Origin: Ruminococcus sp. UBA7158 | GTDB taxonomy: Bacteria > Bacillota > Clostridia > Oscillospirales > Ruminococcaceae | Length of the DNA stretch: 9,298 nt | Direction: 5' to 3' | NCBI GenBank assembly: GCA_002491605.1 | Contig: DKWG01000051.1 | Location: forward strand, 1-9,298 | Part shown: positions 1-6,241 of the stretch, one piece after another | How the letters are laid out: each line of letters starts with the position of its first letter | Numbering within the stretch: position 1 is the first letter of the stretch | Notes under the pieces: model-generated | Told to the model about the DNA's origin: nothing | What the model saw: only the letters and a program-made list of their open reading frames with translations | The model's database searches: none | Position numbers and translations under genes: made by a program

Positions 1-38
1 TTTGGGCGTTTTGCTCAGGGCTATCATTTATTAAAATT

Positions 39-104
39 GGAGGTGAATGAATTCGTAAGAGGATGTTAAGCTTGTATTTTAGGACGACTTGGCATCTTGG
101 ATGA
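39..104 (+). other. Leader micro-ORFs upstream of the SLOG gene
   Basis: A near-perfect ribosome site, TGGAGGTGA (38-46), directly precedes ATG AAT TCG TAA (47-58), a three-codon reading frame. A second short frame of 13 codons starts at 63 right after GAGG and ends at TGA 102-104, 15 nt before the SLOG ATG. The octamer ATGAATTC occurs at 47-54 and again at 101-108. Either this is a translated leader feeding ribosomes to the SLOG start, or it is debris from an upstream gene that lies outside the window. Nothing else is recognisable in 1-119. Confidence 0.3.
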
Positions 105-119
105 ATTCAGATAATAGTA

Positions 120-599
120 ATGCATAAAGAAAAAACCTGTTGCTTTACCGGGCACAGACAAATTAATAAATCGGATATCCCAAAAATAAAAGCAGTACTT
201 GAAAATAAGCTTATTCAACTGATTGAGCTTGGTTATATATACTTTGAATCAGGCGGAGCGTTAGGATTTGATACTATTGCGGCACAATCAGTATTAAATC
301 TGCGAAAAAAGTATCCGGAAATAAAACTAATACTTGTACTTCCATGTAAATCACAATCACATTCATGGAGTAATGATGATAAAAACATATACGAGGATAT
401 CAAAAGGCAATCAAATGAGATAATCTATACATCAGACGAGTATTTTCGAGGGTGTATGCATAAACGAAACAGATATTTGGTTGATGGCAGTAACATATGC
501 ATTAGCTATTTGATAACACCATCGGGAGGGACAGCATACACAGTTGAGTATGCTAAAAAAAGAGGAAATTATATTATCAATATTGCTGATGAGATATAA
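120..599 (+). CDS. SLOG-superfamily (DUF1273/YpsA-like) protein
   Basis: The 159-residue protein opens with KTCCFTGHR (residues 5-13), the usual start of DUF1273/YpsA-type SLOG proteins. It continues with a glycine-rich GGALGFDTIAA segment (about 45-55), a buried strand LILVLPC (about 70-76), and a C-terminal S/TPSGGTAYTV turn (about 133-142). These are the parts of a Rossmann-like SLOG fold expected to bind a nucleotide or nucleotide-derived ligand. No signal peptide or membrane segment is visible, so it is probably cytosolic. B. subtilis YpsA is linked to cell division; other SLOG proteins act in DNA uptake or nucleotide signalling, so the role here is open. An in-frame TGA at 102-104 limits the start to 120 (only non-ATG codons lie between), yet no Shine-Dalgarno sequence lies just upstream. 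The coding sequence is much richer in A/T and ATA codons than the yaaT-holB genes it converges with, which suggests later acquisition. Confidence 0.85.
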   Translation: MHKEKTCCFTGHRQINKSDIPKIKAVLENKLIQLIELGYIYFESGGALGFDTIAAQSVLNLRKKYPEIKLILVLPCKSQSHSWSNDDKNIYEDIKRQSNEIIYTSDEYFRGCMHKRNRYLVDGSNICISYLITPSGGTAYTVEYAKKRGNYIINIADEI

Positions 600-620
600 C
601 GCTTAGTTGTTTACATAGTA

Positions 621-672
621 ATAAAAATCACACATGAAACCCGTTTATGTGGATCTCATGTGTGATTTTTAT
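621..672. terminator. Bidirectional intrinsic terminator between SLOG gene and yaaT
   Basis: ATAAAAATCACACATGA (621-637) and TCATGTGTGATTTTTAT (656-672) form a perfect 17-bp inverted repeat around an 18-nt loop. A-rich and T-rich ends give a U-tract on both strands. It sits between the convergent SLOG gene (stop at 597-599) and yaaT (stop at 703-705), so it can end transcription from both sides. Confidence 0.9.
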
Positions 673-702
673 AGGTAAATGCTTTTGATTTCAAATGAAC
701 TG

Positions 703-1560
703 TTACTCCAGTCCCTTAAGCGCATTAATCTCTTCACGATTGAGCCTGATATATGAATCCTTTATCAGCTTGACCTGCGCTCTGTCAAACACAGTGTCGC
801 TGACTGCACCCTCGAGCTTAACATGAAGCTTTCCGGAGATTAAGTTGACGTCTGTAACCGTGCCCTTGCCGTTCGGAGTATCGACTATTGCGCCTACCTT
901 CGGCGTCAGCTTAAGGAGCTCCTCGTAGCCGTCCTGCTCATATTTCAAGCAGCACATAAGCCTTCCGCAGGTTCCGGATATCTTTGTCGGGTTCAAGGAT
1001 AAGCTTTGCTCCTTTGCCATCTTGATTGAGACGGGCTGGAACTCGCCCAAAAAGCTTGAGCAGCAGAACGGTCTTCCGCAGACGCCCAAGCCGCCGAGCA
1101 TCTTTGCTTCATCCCTGACGCCGATCTGTCTCAGCTCAATTCGTGTGTGGAAGCAGGACGCCAAGTCCTTGACCAGCTCGCGGAAGTCTACACGGTTGTC
1201 CGATGTAAAGTAGAACAAAAGCTTAGAGTAGTCAAAGGTGCATTCGACGTCGACAAGGTTCATGTTGAGCTTATACTGCTCTATTTTCTTTTCGCATATT
1301 TCAAAGGCCTCTTTTTCCTTGAGCTTGTTCTTTTCAATCTGCAAGAAGTCTTCGTCTGTAGCTATTCTTATTACCGACTTGAGCGGAGCGACTATATCGT
1401 TGTCGTCGACAAGCTTGTTACCCAAAACAACCTCTCCGCACTCTATTCCTCTTGCTGTTTCAACGATTACCTTTTCGCCGTTTTCGATTTTATACTCACC
1501 CGGGGAAAAATAGTAGACCTTTCCCACGCTTTTGAATCTTACTCCTATAATTTCAGTCAT
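703..1560 (-). CDS. yaaT: PSP1-domain protein YaaT (RicT), RNase Y regulator
   Basis: The 285-residue protein matches the PSP1/YaaT family in length and layout. An N-terminal MTEIIGVRFK leads into the PSP1 domain, and the central cysteine-rich core carries CGRPFCC (161-167) and TCGRLMCC (197-204). In B. subtilis YaaT joins YmcA and YlbF in a complex that carries Fe-S clusters and steers RNase Y mRNA processing, affecting sporulation, competence and biofilms; the core cysteines here are those expected to hold the clusters. A start at 1593 would add 11 residues (beginning MTYSKKG), but the family normally begins at MTEI. AAAGGA upstream also serves the 1560 ATG with a long (12-nt) spacing, while it would abut an internal ATG at 1572. 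It is the last gene of the darA-holB-yaaT operon, separated from holB by 144 nt. Partners YmcA/YlbF are not in the window. Confidence 0.92.
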   Translation of the reverse strand: MTEIIGVRFKSVGKVYYFSPGEYKIENGEKVIVETARGIECGEVVLGNKLVDDNDIVAPLKSVIRIATDEDFLQIEKNKLKEKEAFEICEKKIEQYKLNMNLVDVECTFDYSKLLFYFTSDNRVDFRELVKDLASCFHTRIELRQIGVRDEAKMLGGLGVCGRPFCCSSFLGEFQPVSIKMAKEQSLSLNPTKISGTCGRLMCCLKYEQDGYEELLKLTPKVGAIVDTPNGKGTVTDVNLISGKLHVKLEGAVSDTVFDRAQVKLIKDSYIRLNREEINALKGLE

Positions 1561-1704
1561 TTTAATGACCATTCCTTTCTTACTGTAGGTCAAGACTTCG
1601 GCAGCCTTGCTCAGTGCGGATAAGTGAGCTTATGTCAGTCTCACTTGATGTTTATAAATTTATACATATGACATCAGCCGTTTGCTGTAACGAGCTTAAC
1701 AGGT
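1561..1704 (-). other. holB-yaaT intergenic spacer with small hairpin
   Basis: These 144 nt are long for the interior of an otherwise tight operon. A 7-bp inverted repeat, AAGTGAG (1622-1628) with CTCACTT (1640-1646), could form a hairpin with an 11-nt loop; there is no U-tract after it, so it is not a clear terminator. No convincing promoter was seen on the minus strand; the best match (GTTACA-N17-TATGTA) is weak. It may be a processing site or hold an internal promoter. Confidence 0.35.
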
Positions 1705-2664
1705 TCAAACTGCGCTGCTTTTCATTTTTGCGCACAGCTCGCACATGGTTAGAATAACACTTGCGTTTCCCTGAAGCTTTTCAATAGCTGCGTTTAAGGA
1801 CTCATAAATGTCAACAAGACCGTGTATTCTGATATTTGCCGCCAACATCTCAGCGTTTGTATTCGCATGATTTTCATACATCTGCGCAGACTGCTTGATA
1901 AGGCAGGCGTCGCCGACGGTTTTAATAAGCTCTGAGCATACGGATACGGCAAAGCTTCTGTCGGAAATGTAAAGCTCCTTTGCCAAGGAATACTCGTCGT
2001 TATTTGCCAAGGACTTAGATATTCTTTCTATGCTGTTAAAAATCTCTGAGCCGCCGCTGAGGTATTCAAGGCTTTTGCCGATGTTTCCGCCGAAAAGGTC
2101 GAAGCATTTTGAAGCTTCATCCTCGCTTGCTCCGTTTTCTTTAAGGGTTGACATCAAATCCTCACGGCTGCACTCACCGACGTTTATAACTACTGCTCTT
2201 GAGAGTATTGTGCCCAAAACCTTTTCCTTTTTATCGGCAGTCAGAATAAAAATGACGTGCTCGGGCGGCTCTTCAAATACCTTTAAAAGTATATTTTGAG
2301 CTGACGGCAGAGCCTTGTCTATACAAGAAAGGATGTAGATTTTATATCCGCCCTCGTTTGAAGCTACCAAGCTGTCGGAGACGATCGGTCGAAGGTCGTC
2401 TGCAAGGTAGTTGCCCTGCTTACCGCTTGCCTTGACGTATATAACGTCCGGGTGGGCGTCCTTATTTGCCATTCGGCAGTCACGGCATTCAAAGCAGGGC
2501 TTATTCGCCGGACTTTTGCAAAGAATCTGCATGGCAATATATTTTGCGGCTGTTTTTTTGCCGACTCCCGGCTCACCTGCGAGAATAAATGAGTGACAAA
2601 GCCTGTCTTGCTTTATCATTGACGAGATAAGCTCGGTTATGTTATCCTTTGAATACAGCTTCAT
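1705..2664 (-). CDS. holB: DNA polymerase III subunit delta prime
   Basis: This 319-residue AAA+ protein belongs to the clamp loader that places the sliding clamp on primed DNA. The Walker A loop GEPGVGKKT is at residues 30-38. A four-cysteine zinc site follows (C49, C57, C60, C63), then EEPPE (131-135) and the sensor-1 SRA motif (155-157). The C-terminal half is the less conserved helical region (about 165-319), as is usual for delta prime. A conserved P-loop fits Gram-positive HolB. The start codon directly abuts the darA stop (TAA then ATG, no gap), and only a weak GAGA lies upstream, so translation is probably coupled to darA. DnaX shares the N-terminal features, but the total length and the neighbours DarA and YaaT favour HolB. 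Confidence 0.93.
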   Translation of the reverse strand: MKLYSKDNITELISSMIKQDRLCHSFILAGEPGVGKKTAAKYIAMQILCKSPANKPCFECRDCRMANKDAHPDVIYVKASGKQGNYLADDLRPIVSDSLVASNEGGYKIYILSCIDKALPSAQNILLKVFEEPPEHVIFILTADKKEKVLGTILSRAVVINVGECSREDLMSTLKENGASEDEASKCFDLFGGNIGKSLEYLSGGSEIFNSIERISKSLANNDEYSLAKELYISDRSFAVSVCSELIKTVGDACLIKQSAQMYENHANTNAEMLAANIRIHGLVDIYESLNAAIEKLQGNASVILTMCELCAKMKSSAV

Positions 2665-2982
2665 TTAAAATTTCTCGAATCTGTCTACGTCGGTGACAAA
2701 GACTGTTGCACCGCCGATATTAATCTCAACGGGAGACGCAGCAAAGGTTCCTCTCAGCGAGCTTGAAGGGATAAGCTGCTTTCTCTTTCTTGCGTGCTTG
2801 TGGATAAGCTCAATACATTCGTCGAGCTTTTCATCCTGAACGCATATAAGGAGGGTGGAATTGCCGGCTTTTAAAAAGCTTCCTGTTGAGGAAAGCCTTG
2901 TAGACTGAATTTCAGCCTTTATAAGCGCTTCGGACACTCCTTTAAAGTCATCATCATTGATAATTGCAAAGATAAGCTTCAT
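2665..2982 (-). CDS. darA: Cyclic di-AMP receptor DarA/PstA (PII-like, YaaQ)
   Basis: The 105-residue protein is a PII-like trimeric c-di-AMP binding protein (DUF970). It begins MKLIFAI, carries TGSFLKAGNSTLL (33-45) in the binding region, and ends with SPVEINIGGATVFV followed by the short tail DRFEKF. Residues T28, F36, L37 and N41 fall at the same numbers as ligand-contact residues I recall for the B. subtilis and S. aureus proteins. Positions 24 and 26 are Glu and Gln rather than the Asn and Arg I recall. The start at 2982 is chosen over one at 3018 because AAAGGGG sits 9 nt upstream and the family begins at MKLI. It is first in the operon darA-holB-yaaT and abuts holB with no gap. In Bacillus it follows tmk and precedes yaaR; neither is present here. 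Its downstream target in other species is unknown. Confidence 0.93.
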   Translation of the reverse strand: MKLIFAIINDDDFKGVSEALIKAEIQSTRLSSTGSFLKAGNSTLLICVQDEKLDECIELIHKHARKRKQLIPSSSLRGTFAASPVEINIGGATVFVTDVDRFEKF

Positions 2983-3051
2983 ATAACGCAGCCCCTTTTC
3001 TGTGTTTGCCTGACGCATAGGCTTACACTGTCTGCGGCAGGTTATACTATT

Positions 3052-3080
3052 ATATTATCATACTGAATTTAAAAATGCAA
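3052..3080 (-). promoter_or_regulatory. Promoter of the darA-holB-yaaT operon
   Basis: On the minus strand TTGCAT (-35, at 3075-3080), a 17-bp spacer and TAATAT (-10, at 3052-3057) give a plausible sigma-A promoter. A start point near 3045 would leave a leader of about 60 nt before darA. A TATAAT also overlaps just downstream, but no -35 box fits it. Confidence 0.5.
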
Positions 3081-3211
3081 TTCTTATTTTCTATTTTTAG
3101 TTAATTGCTTCTTTGTACTCAAGCAAAAACGAAATCGCAAATGTGCAAAAGAGAACGGCTGATTAATGCTTTGCAGCTGATAAAAAATTTTTCATTACTT
3201 TGTATTTTCAC

Positions 3212-3240
3212 TTGCCAAGTAAGGAAAAAAGCTGTATAAT
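3212..3240 (+). promoter_or_regulatory. Promoter of the phosphoglucomutase gene
   Basis: TTGCCA (3212-3217), a 17-bp spacer and a perfect TATAAT (3235-3240) form a strong sigma-A type promoter. Transcription would begin near 3247, about 75 nt before the ATG at 3322. The AT-rich stretch between this and the divergent darA promoter (3081-3211) shows no further clear element. Confidence 0.75.
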
Positions 3241-3321
3241 CAAAATGAACAATAAACCATAGCGTTTATAAAAGCTTTAGTTATAAAAACTATTTACATA
3301 TTGAAAGGGGTATAAGACATT

Positions 3322-5040
3322 ATGAGAGAGCATGAGCTATATGAGCTTTGGCTCAAAAACGCAACCGAGGACAGCGACCTTATCGAGGAGCTGGAATCGA
3401 TAAAGGGCGACGACGAGGCGATTAAGGACAGGTTTTACCGTGACCTTGAATTCGGCACAGCGGGACTCAGGGGAGTTATCGGTGCAGGAAGCTTCAGACT
3501 GAATATCTATACCATTCGCCGTGCAACTCAGGGTCTTGCCGATTATGTCAATTCGGCATATGAAAATGCGTCGGTTGCCATTGCATACGACTCAAGAATA
3601 AAGTCGGATCTGTTTTCTAAAGAGGCGGCAAGAGTATTGGCGGCTAACGGAATCAAGGCGTATATTTATTCCGAGCTTATGCCTACTCCCATGCTTTCCT
3701 GGGCTGTAAGAGCTTTGGGCTGCAAGGCAGGCATCGTCTGCACAGCTTCACACAACCCGTCTAAGTACAACGGCTACAAGGCATACGGCGAAGACGGCTG
3801 CCAGATGACAATTGAAGCCGCTGATATTGTTTTGTCTAAGATAAATAACACTCCCATGTTCGGCGGAGCAAAGCTTATAGACTTTGAAGATGGTCTTGCA
3901 AACGGCATGATTGAATACATCTCTCAGGACGTTATAGATGCATATCTTGACGAGGTTCAAAAAAGACAGATTCACCCCGAGGTCTGCGCAGCAAGCGGAC
4001 TCAAGGTTGTTTACACACCCTTAAACGGCACAGGCAACAAGCCGGTAAGAGCTATTTTAGACAGAATCGGAGTTAAAGACGTTACAATTGTTCCCGAGCA
4101 GGAAAACCCGGACGGCAACTTCCCGACCTGCCCGTTCCCGAACCCCGAGATTAAGGAAGCGCTGCATTTAGGTCTTGAGCTTTGCAAGACAGTTAAGCCC
4201 GACCTCCTCTTGGCTACCGACCCCGACTGCGACAGAGTCGGAATTGCCGTTCCCGACAGCGAGGGCAACTATGTCTTGTTCAGCGGAAACGAAGTCGGCG
4301 CTATGCTCCTTGAATATATCTGCAAGGAAAGAATAGCTCTGGGCAAGATGCCTAAAAACCCTGTTGCGGTTAAGTCAATAGTTTCAACCGCCATTGCAGA
4401 CGCCATTGCTGCTGACTACGGCGTTGAGATGAGAAACGTTTTAACAGGCTTTAAGTTTATAGGCGAACAGATAGGCTACCTTGAGGCTGACAACGAGGCT
4501 GACAGATTCATCTTCGGCTTTGAGGAAAGCTACGGCTACTTGGGAGGCTCATACGTCAGAGATAAGGACGCTGTTATCGGTTCAATGCTCATCTGCGAGA
4601 TGGCGGCATACTATCGTTCGATAGGCGTTTCACTCTTAGAAGCAAGAGAAGCCATGTATAAAAAGTACGGCAATTATGTTCACACTGTTTCAAGCTTCAC
4701 CTGCGAGGGCGCTGCAGGCATGGAGGAAATGGCAAGAATCATGGGCGAGCTTCATGCTAATGCTCCTGCCGATATTGCAGGCTTTAAGGTTGTCGCTATA
4801 GACGACTACTTGACAAGCGAAAGCGTCGACATTGTAACAGGCGCTAAAAAGGCAATAACCCTGCCCAAATCAGACGTTTTGTGCTACACCCTTGAAAACA
4901 AGGCGACAGTTATAATAAGACCCTCCGGCACAGAGCCTAAGATAAAGGCTTACTACACAACGGTTGCAGCCGAAAGAGAAGAAGCGGTTGCCCTCGGAGA
5001 TAAGATTTCAGCGGCGTTTAAGGCGAGCTTGGGATTTTGA
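3322..5040 (+). CDS. Phospho-sugar mutase (phosphoglucomutase/phosphomannomutase)
   Basis: The 572-residue alpha-D-phosphohexomutase interconverts hexose 6-phosphate and 1-phosphate, most likely glucose-6-P and glucose-1-P, feeding glycogen and cell-envelope sugar-nucleotide synthesis. Four signature sites are intact: TASHNP with the phosphorylated Ser143, the metal loop DPDCDR (Asp300, 302, 304), the sugar-binding loop GFEESYGY (399-406), and the phosphate-binding RPSGTEPKIK (533-542). N-terminal FGTAGLRG (44-51) is typical. The length fits the PgcA-type long family (about 570-580 residues). GAAAGGGG lies 11 nt before the ATG, a long but usable spacing. It is monocistronic with its own promoter and terminator. 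The stop codon is followed, in the same frame, by a relic of a GH43 gene, so the last residues (about LGF) may have been set by that junction. Glucose versus mannose preference cannot be read from the sequence. Confidence 0.95.
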   Translation: MREHELYELWLKNATEDSDLIEELESIKGDDEAIKDRFYRDLEFGTAGLRGVIGAGSFRLNIYTIRRATQGLADYVNSAYENASVAIAYDSRIKSDLFSKEAARVLAANGIKAYIYSELMPTPMLSWAVRALGCKAGIVCTASHNPSKYNGYKAYGEDGCQMTIEAADIVLSKINNTPMFGGAKLIDFEDGLANGMIEYISQDVIDAYLDEVQKRQIHPEVCAASGLKVVYTPLNGTGNKPVRAILDRIGVKDVTIVPEQENPDGNFPTCPFPNPEIKEALHLGLELCKTVKPDLLLATDPDCDRVGIAVPDSEGNYVLFSGNEVGAMLLEYICKERIALGKMPKNPVAVKSIVSTAIADAIAADYGVEMRNVLTGFKFIGEQIGYLEADNEADRFIFGFEESYGYLGGSYVRDKDAVIGSMLICEMAAYYRSIGVSLLEAREAMYKKYGNYVHTVSSFTCEGAAGMEEMARIMGELHANAPADIAGFKVVAIDDYLTSESVDIVTGAKKAITLPKSDVLCYTLENKATVIIRPSGTEPKIKAYYTTVAAEREEAVALGDKISAAFKASLGF

Positions 5041-5127
5041 TTCGGATGCAGAATAGATCTGTTTGCTTATTCTACCGTTCAGATAGGCGGAAAGGCTAAG
5101 TTTTTTGAGCTTGTATATGAGAAGTAA
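5041..5127 (+). pseudogene. Relic of the 3' end of a GH43 glycosidase gene
   Basis: Read in the same frame as the mutase and starting right after its TGA, these 87 nt encode FGCRIDLFAYSTV..GGKAKF.E.VYEK and end in TAA. The intact GH43 gene on the minus strand ends GCRIGLFAYSTV..GGKAKFSEFVYEK. Hand alignment with the reverse complement of 6418-6504 gives about 75 of 87 identical bases and no gaps, and the aligned segments end together at their stop codons. So this is the tail of a second, diverged GH43 copy whose body is gone. There is no start codon or ribosome site; it is not a gene. It lies between the mutase stop and the terminator at 5142-5178, which may originally have served the lost GH43 copy. 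Confidence 0.88.
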
Positions 5128-5141
5128 ATTTATATAAAGTG

Positions 5142-5178
5142 AAATGCGTCGTACATAAAAGTGCGGCGCTTTTCTCTT
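5142..5178 (+). terminator. Intrinsic terminator after the mutase gene
   Basis: GCGTCGTAC (5146-5154) pairs with GTGCGGCGC (5161-5169) through nine base pairs, two of them G-U, around the loop ATAAAA, and is followed by TTTTCTCTT. It ends the mutase transcript after passing through the GH43 relic. Confidence 0.8.
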
Positions 5179-5282
5179 GAATAATATTATTAATATCGAC
5201 TATCGTTGCCTATACATATAGACTTTTTTATAAGTATATTGTAAATTAGTATTATAGGAATAAGAAAACTAAGCTTCATATA
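5179..5282. other. AT-rich spacer
   Basis: No gene is visible here. AATAATATTATT near 5180 is a perfect 12-bp palindrome of simple sequence. A possible extra promoter, TTGCCT (5206-5211), 17 bp, TATAAG (5229-5234), lies on the plus strand upstream of the better one at 5283-5311. Confidence 0.3.
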
Positions 5283-5311
5283 TTGACAGCCAAGAAGAGT
5301 AATGGTATTAT
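5283..5311 (+). promoter_or_regulatory. Promoter of the 78-aa membrane protein gene
   Basis: A perfect TTGACA (5283-5288), a 17-bp spacer and TATTAT (5306-5311) form a near-consensus sigma-A promoter. The start point near 5318 gives a leader of about 114 nt before the ATG at 5432. Confidence 0.7.
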
Positions 5312-5431
5312 ATAAGTAGGTAAAGATGAAATACTATTGTATTTGTATCAAAATTAATTCAGATATTTTTATACATTGCATTTTATCGTTGAACAGAGAA
5401 ATCGAAAATTCTCCCGAATCGAGGACAACAT

Positions 5432-5668
5432 ATGGAATTCGTTGTAACATCTGTGCTCATAATAATCGGAACCTTAGCTCTATTGATTTTTTGCGGCAAG
5501 TGGACTAAAAAAACCATGACTTTAGCATATGCTATAGCGGCAGTTATTCTATTTTTTATCGATCTCTTTTTAATGAATGCTGAAGAGCCTATAAGATTCG
5601 TGTTTTTAACTGAGATTATATTAGCCTGTACATTTATAATTCTTTATAATATCAATAAAAAGCCATAA
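5432..5668 (+). CDS. Small three-helix membrane protein of unknown function
   Basis: I do not recognise this 78-residue protein. It has three hydrophobic segments, about residues 3-20, 30-48 and 55-72. They are separated by a basic loop (GKWTKKT, 22-28) and an acidic/basic loop (NAEEPIR, 49-55), and the tail is NKKP. The positive-inside pattern suggests that the first loop and the C-terminus face the cytoplasm. GAGGA seven nt before ATG 5432 is a good ribosome site, and a consensus promoter and a strong terminator bracket it, so it looks like a real single-gene unit. It lies in an AT-rich patch between two GH43 tails. A frame at 5326-5508 overlaps it in another phase but lacks proper initiation signals. 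Small stress, toxin-like or immunity membrane proteins can look like this, but nothing here decides between them. Confidence 0.72.
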   Translation: MEFVVTSVLIIIGTLALLIFCGKWTKKTMTLAYAIAAVILFFIDLFLMNAEEPIRFVFLTEIILACTFIILYNINKKP

Positions 5669-5691
5669 ATTCACCTATTCATAATTGAATC

Positions 5692-5737
5692 AAAAAGTCA
5701 GTGCAAAGCTCGTCAGTTTTGCACTGACTTTTTATCT
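5692..5737 (+). terminator. Intrinsic terminator after the 78-aa gene
   Basis: AAAAAGTCAGTGCAAA (5692-5707) and TTTGCACTGACTTTTT (5718-5733) form a perfect 16-bp inverted repeat with a 10-nt loop and a U-rich end. The A-rich left arm lets it work from the opposite side as well. Confidence 0.88.
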
Positions 5738-5800
5738 GTGTTCATTTTTTACATCAAAAGCAGAACTTCTTTTAAGTCTAGACGCTTCCGAATAAATAAA

Positions 5801-5840
5801 ATGAGCAGGACTTCTTGAAAATAAGAGGTCCTGCTTTTAT
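5801..5840. terminator. Terminator hairpin after the 119-aa gene
   Basis: AGCAGGACTTCTT (5804-5816) pairs with AAGAGGTCCTGCT (5823-5835), 13 bp with one G-U and a 6-nt loop. T-rich flanks exist on both strands, so it can stop the minus-strand 119-aa gene and backstop plus-strand transcription. A partial copy of the left arm, GCAGAACTTCTT, occurs at 5760-5771. Confidence 0.8.
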
Positions 5841-5843
5841 AGT

Positions 5844-6203
5844 TTAATTCTTATCCATGCCGAAAAGCTCATCCATATCTAAAAGAGACAGATCGTCTTG
5901 GCTGTAACGTTCCATACCTAAATAGAATATGAGTGTGCTTTCAGCGTCGTTTATTGCTTTTCTCAGGTAATTATAGATTTCGCTGTACGGTTCATTGTAG
6001 CGTGCCATTGTGCATGCTACCAATGTGGATCTATAGAGGTGGTTATATGCTCTTTCGTATGCTTCATGCTCTAAATCCAAGGTTTCTATTCGGCAGATGT
6101 TCGGGTCTTTATTGTTTATGTTATTTGCTATGCTGATTTTCTTTGCGGAATCGGCGTTGGTATTTGTTTGGGTTTTAAAGCTATCTGATTTACTGCTGTC
6201 CAT
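5844..6203 (-). CDS. 119-aa soluble protein of unknown function
   Basis: I do not recognise this protein. Residues 1-35 are polar, Ser/Asn/Lys/Thr-rich and probably disordered. Residues about 40-98 read as two helices rich in Tyr, Glu and Ala (around HEAYERAYNHLYRS and YSEIYNYLRKAINDAEST) followed by LIFYLGMERY. The acidic tail, with the repeated pattern LLDMDELFGMD, could be a short binding motif. No signal peptide or membrane helix is seen. The start at 6203 has a strong purine-rich ribosome site (AGGGGAAGGA) a few bases upstream, which supports a real gene. No confident promoter was found; a weak TTGCTG-N17-TAAATT overlaps the GH43 terminator, so expression may come from there or from read-through. 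Confidence 0.7.
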   Translation of the reverse strand: MDSSKSDSFKTQTNTNADSAKKISIANNINNKDPNICRIETLDLEHEAYERAYNHLYRSTLVACTMARYNEPYSEIYNYLRKAINDAESTLIFYLGMERYSQDDLSLLDMDELFGMDKN

Positions 6204-6241
6204 TTTCCTTCCCCTTTTCTCTTGTCAAATAAATTTATATA

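Noticed and set aside
1561..1593. Upstream start for yaaT adding 11 residues
   Set aside because: The family starts at MTEIIGVRF, and the AAAGGA ribosome site would lie inside the extended coding region.
1147..1623. 158-codon plus-strand frame opposite yaaT
   Set aside because: It is a shadow of yaaT on the opposite strand with no ribosome site and no recognisable domain; yaaT is firmly identified.
3081..3211. Possible small RNA or riboswitch in the darA-mutase divergent spacer
   Set aside because: Only AT-rich sequence with runs of A and T; no stable stem, U-tract or known motif was seen.
5326..5508. 60-codon plus-strand frame beginning MKYYCICIK
   Set aside because: It overlaps the better-supported 78-aa gene in another phase, its ATG lies only about 8 nt after the predicted transcription start with no room for a ribosome site, and its composition looks non-coding.
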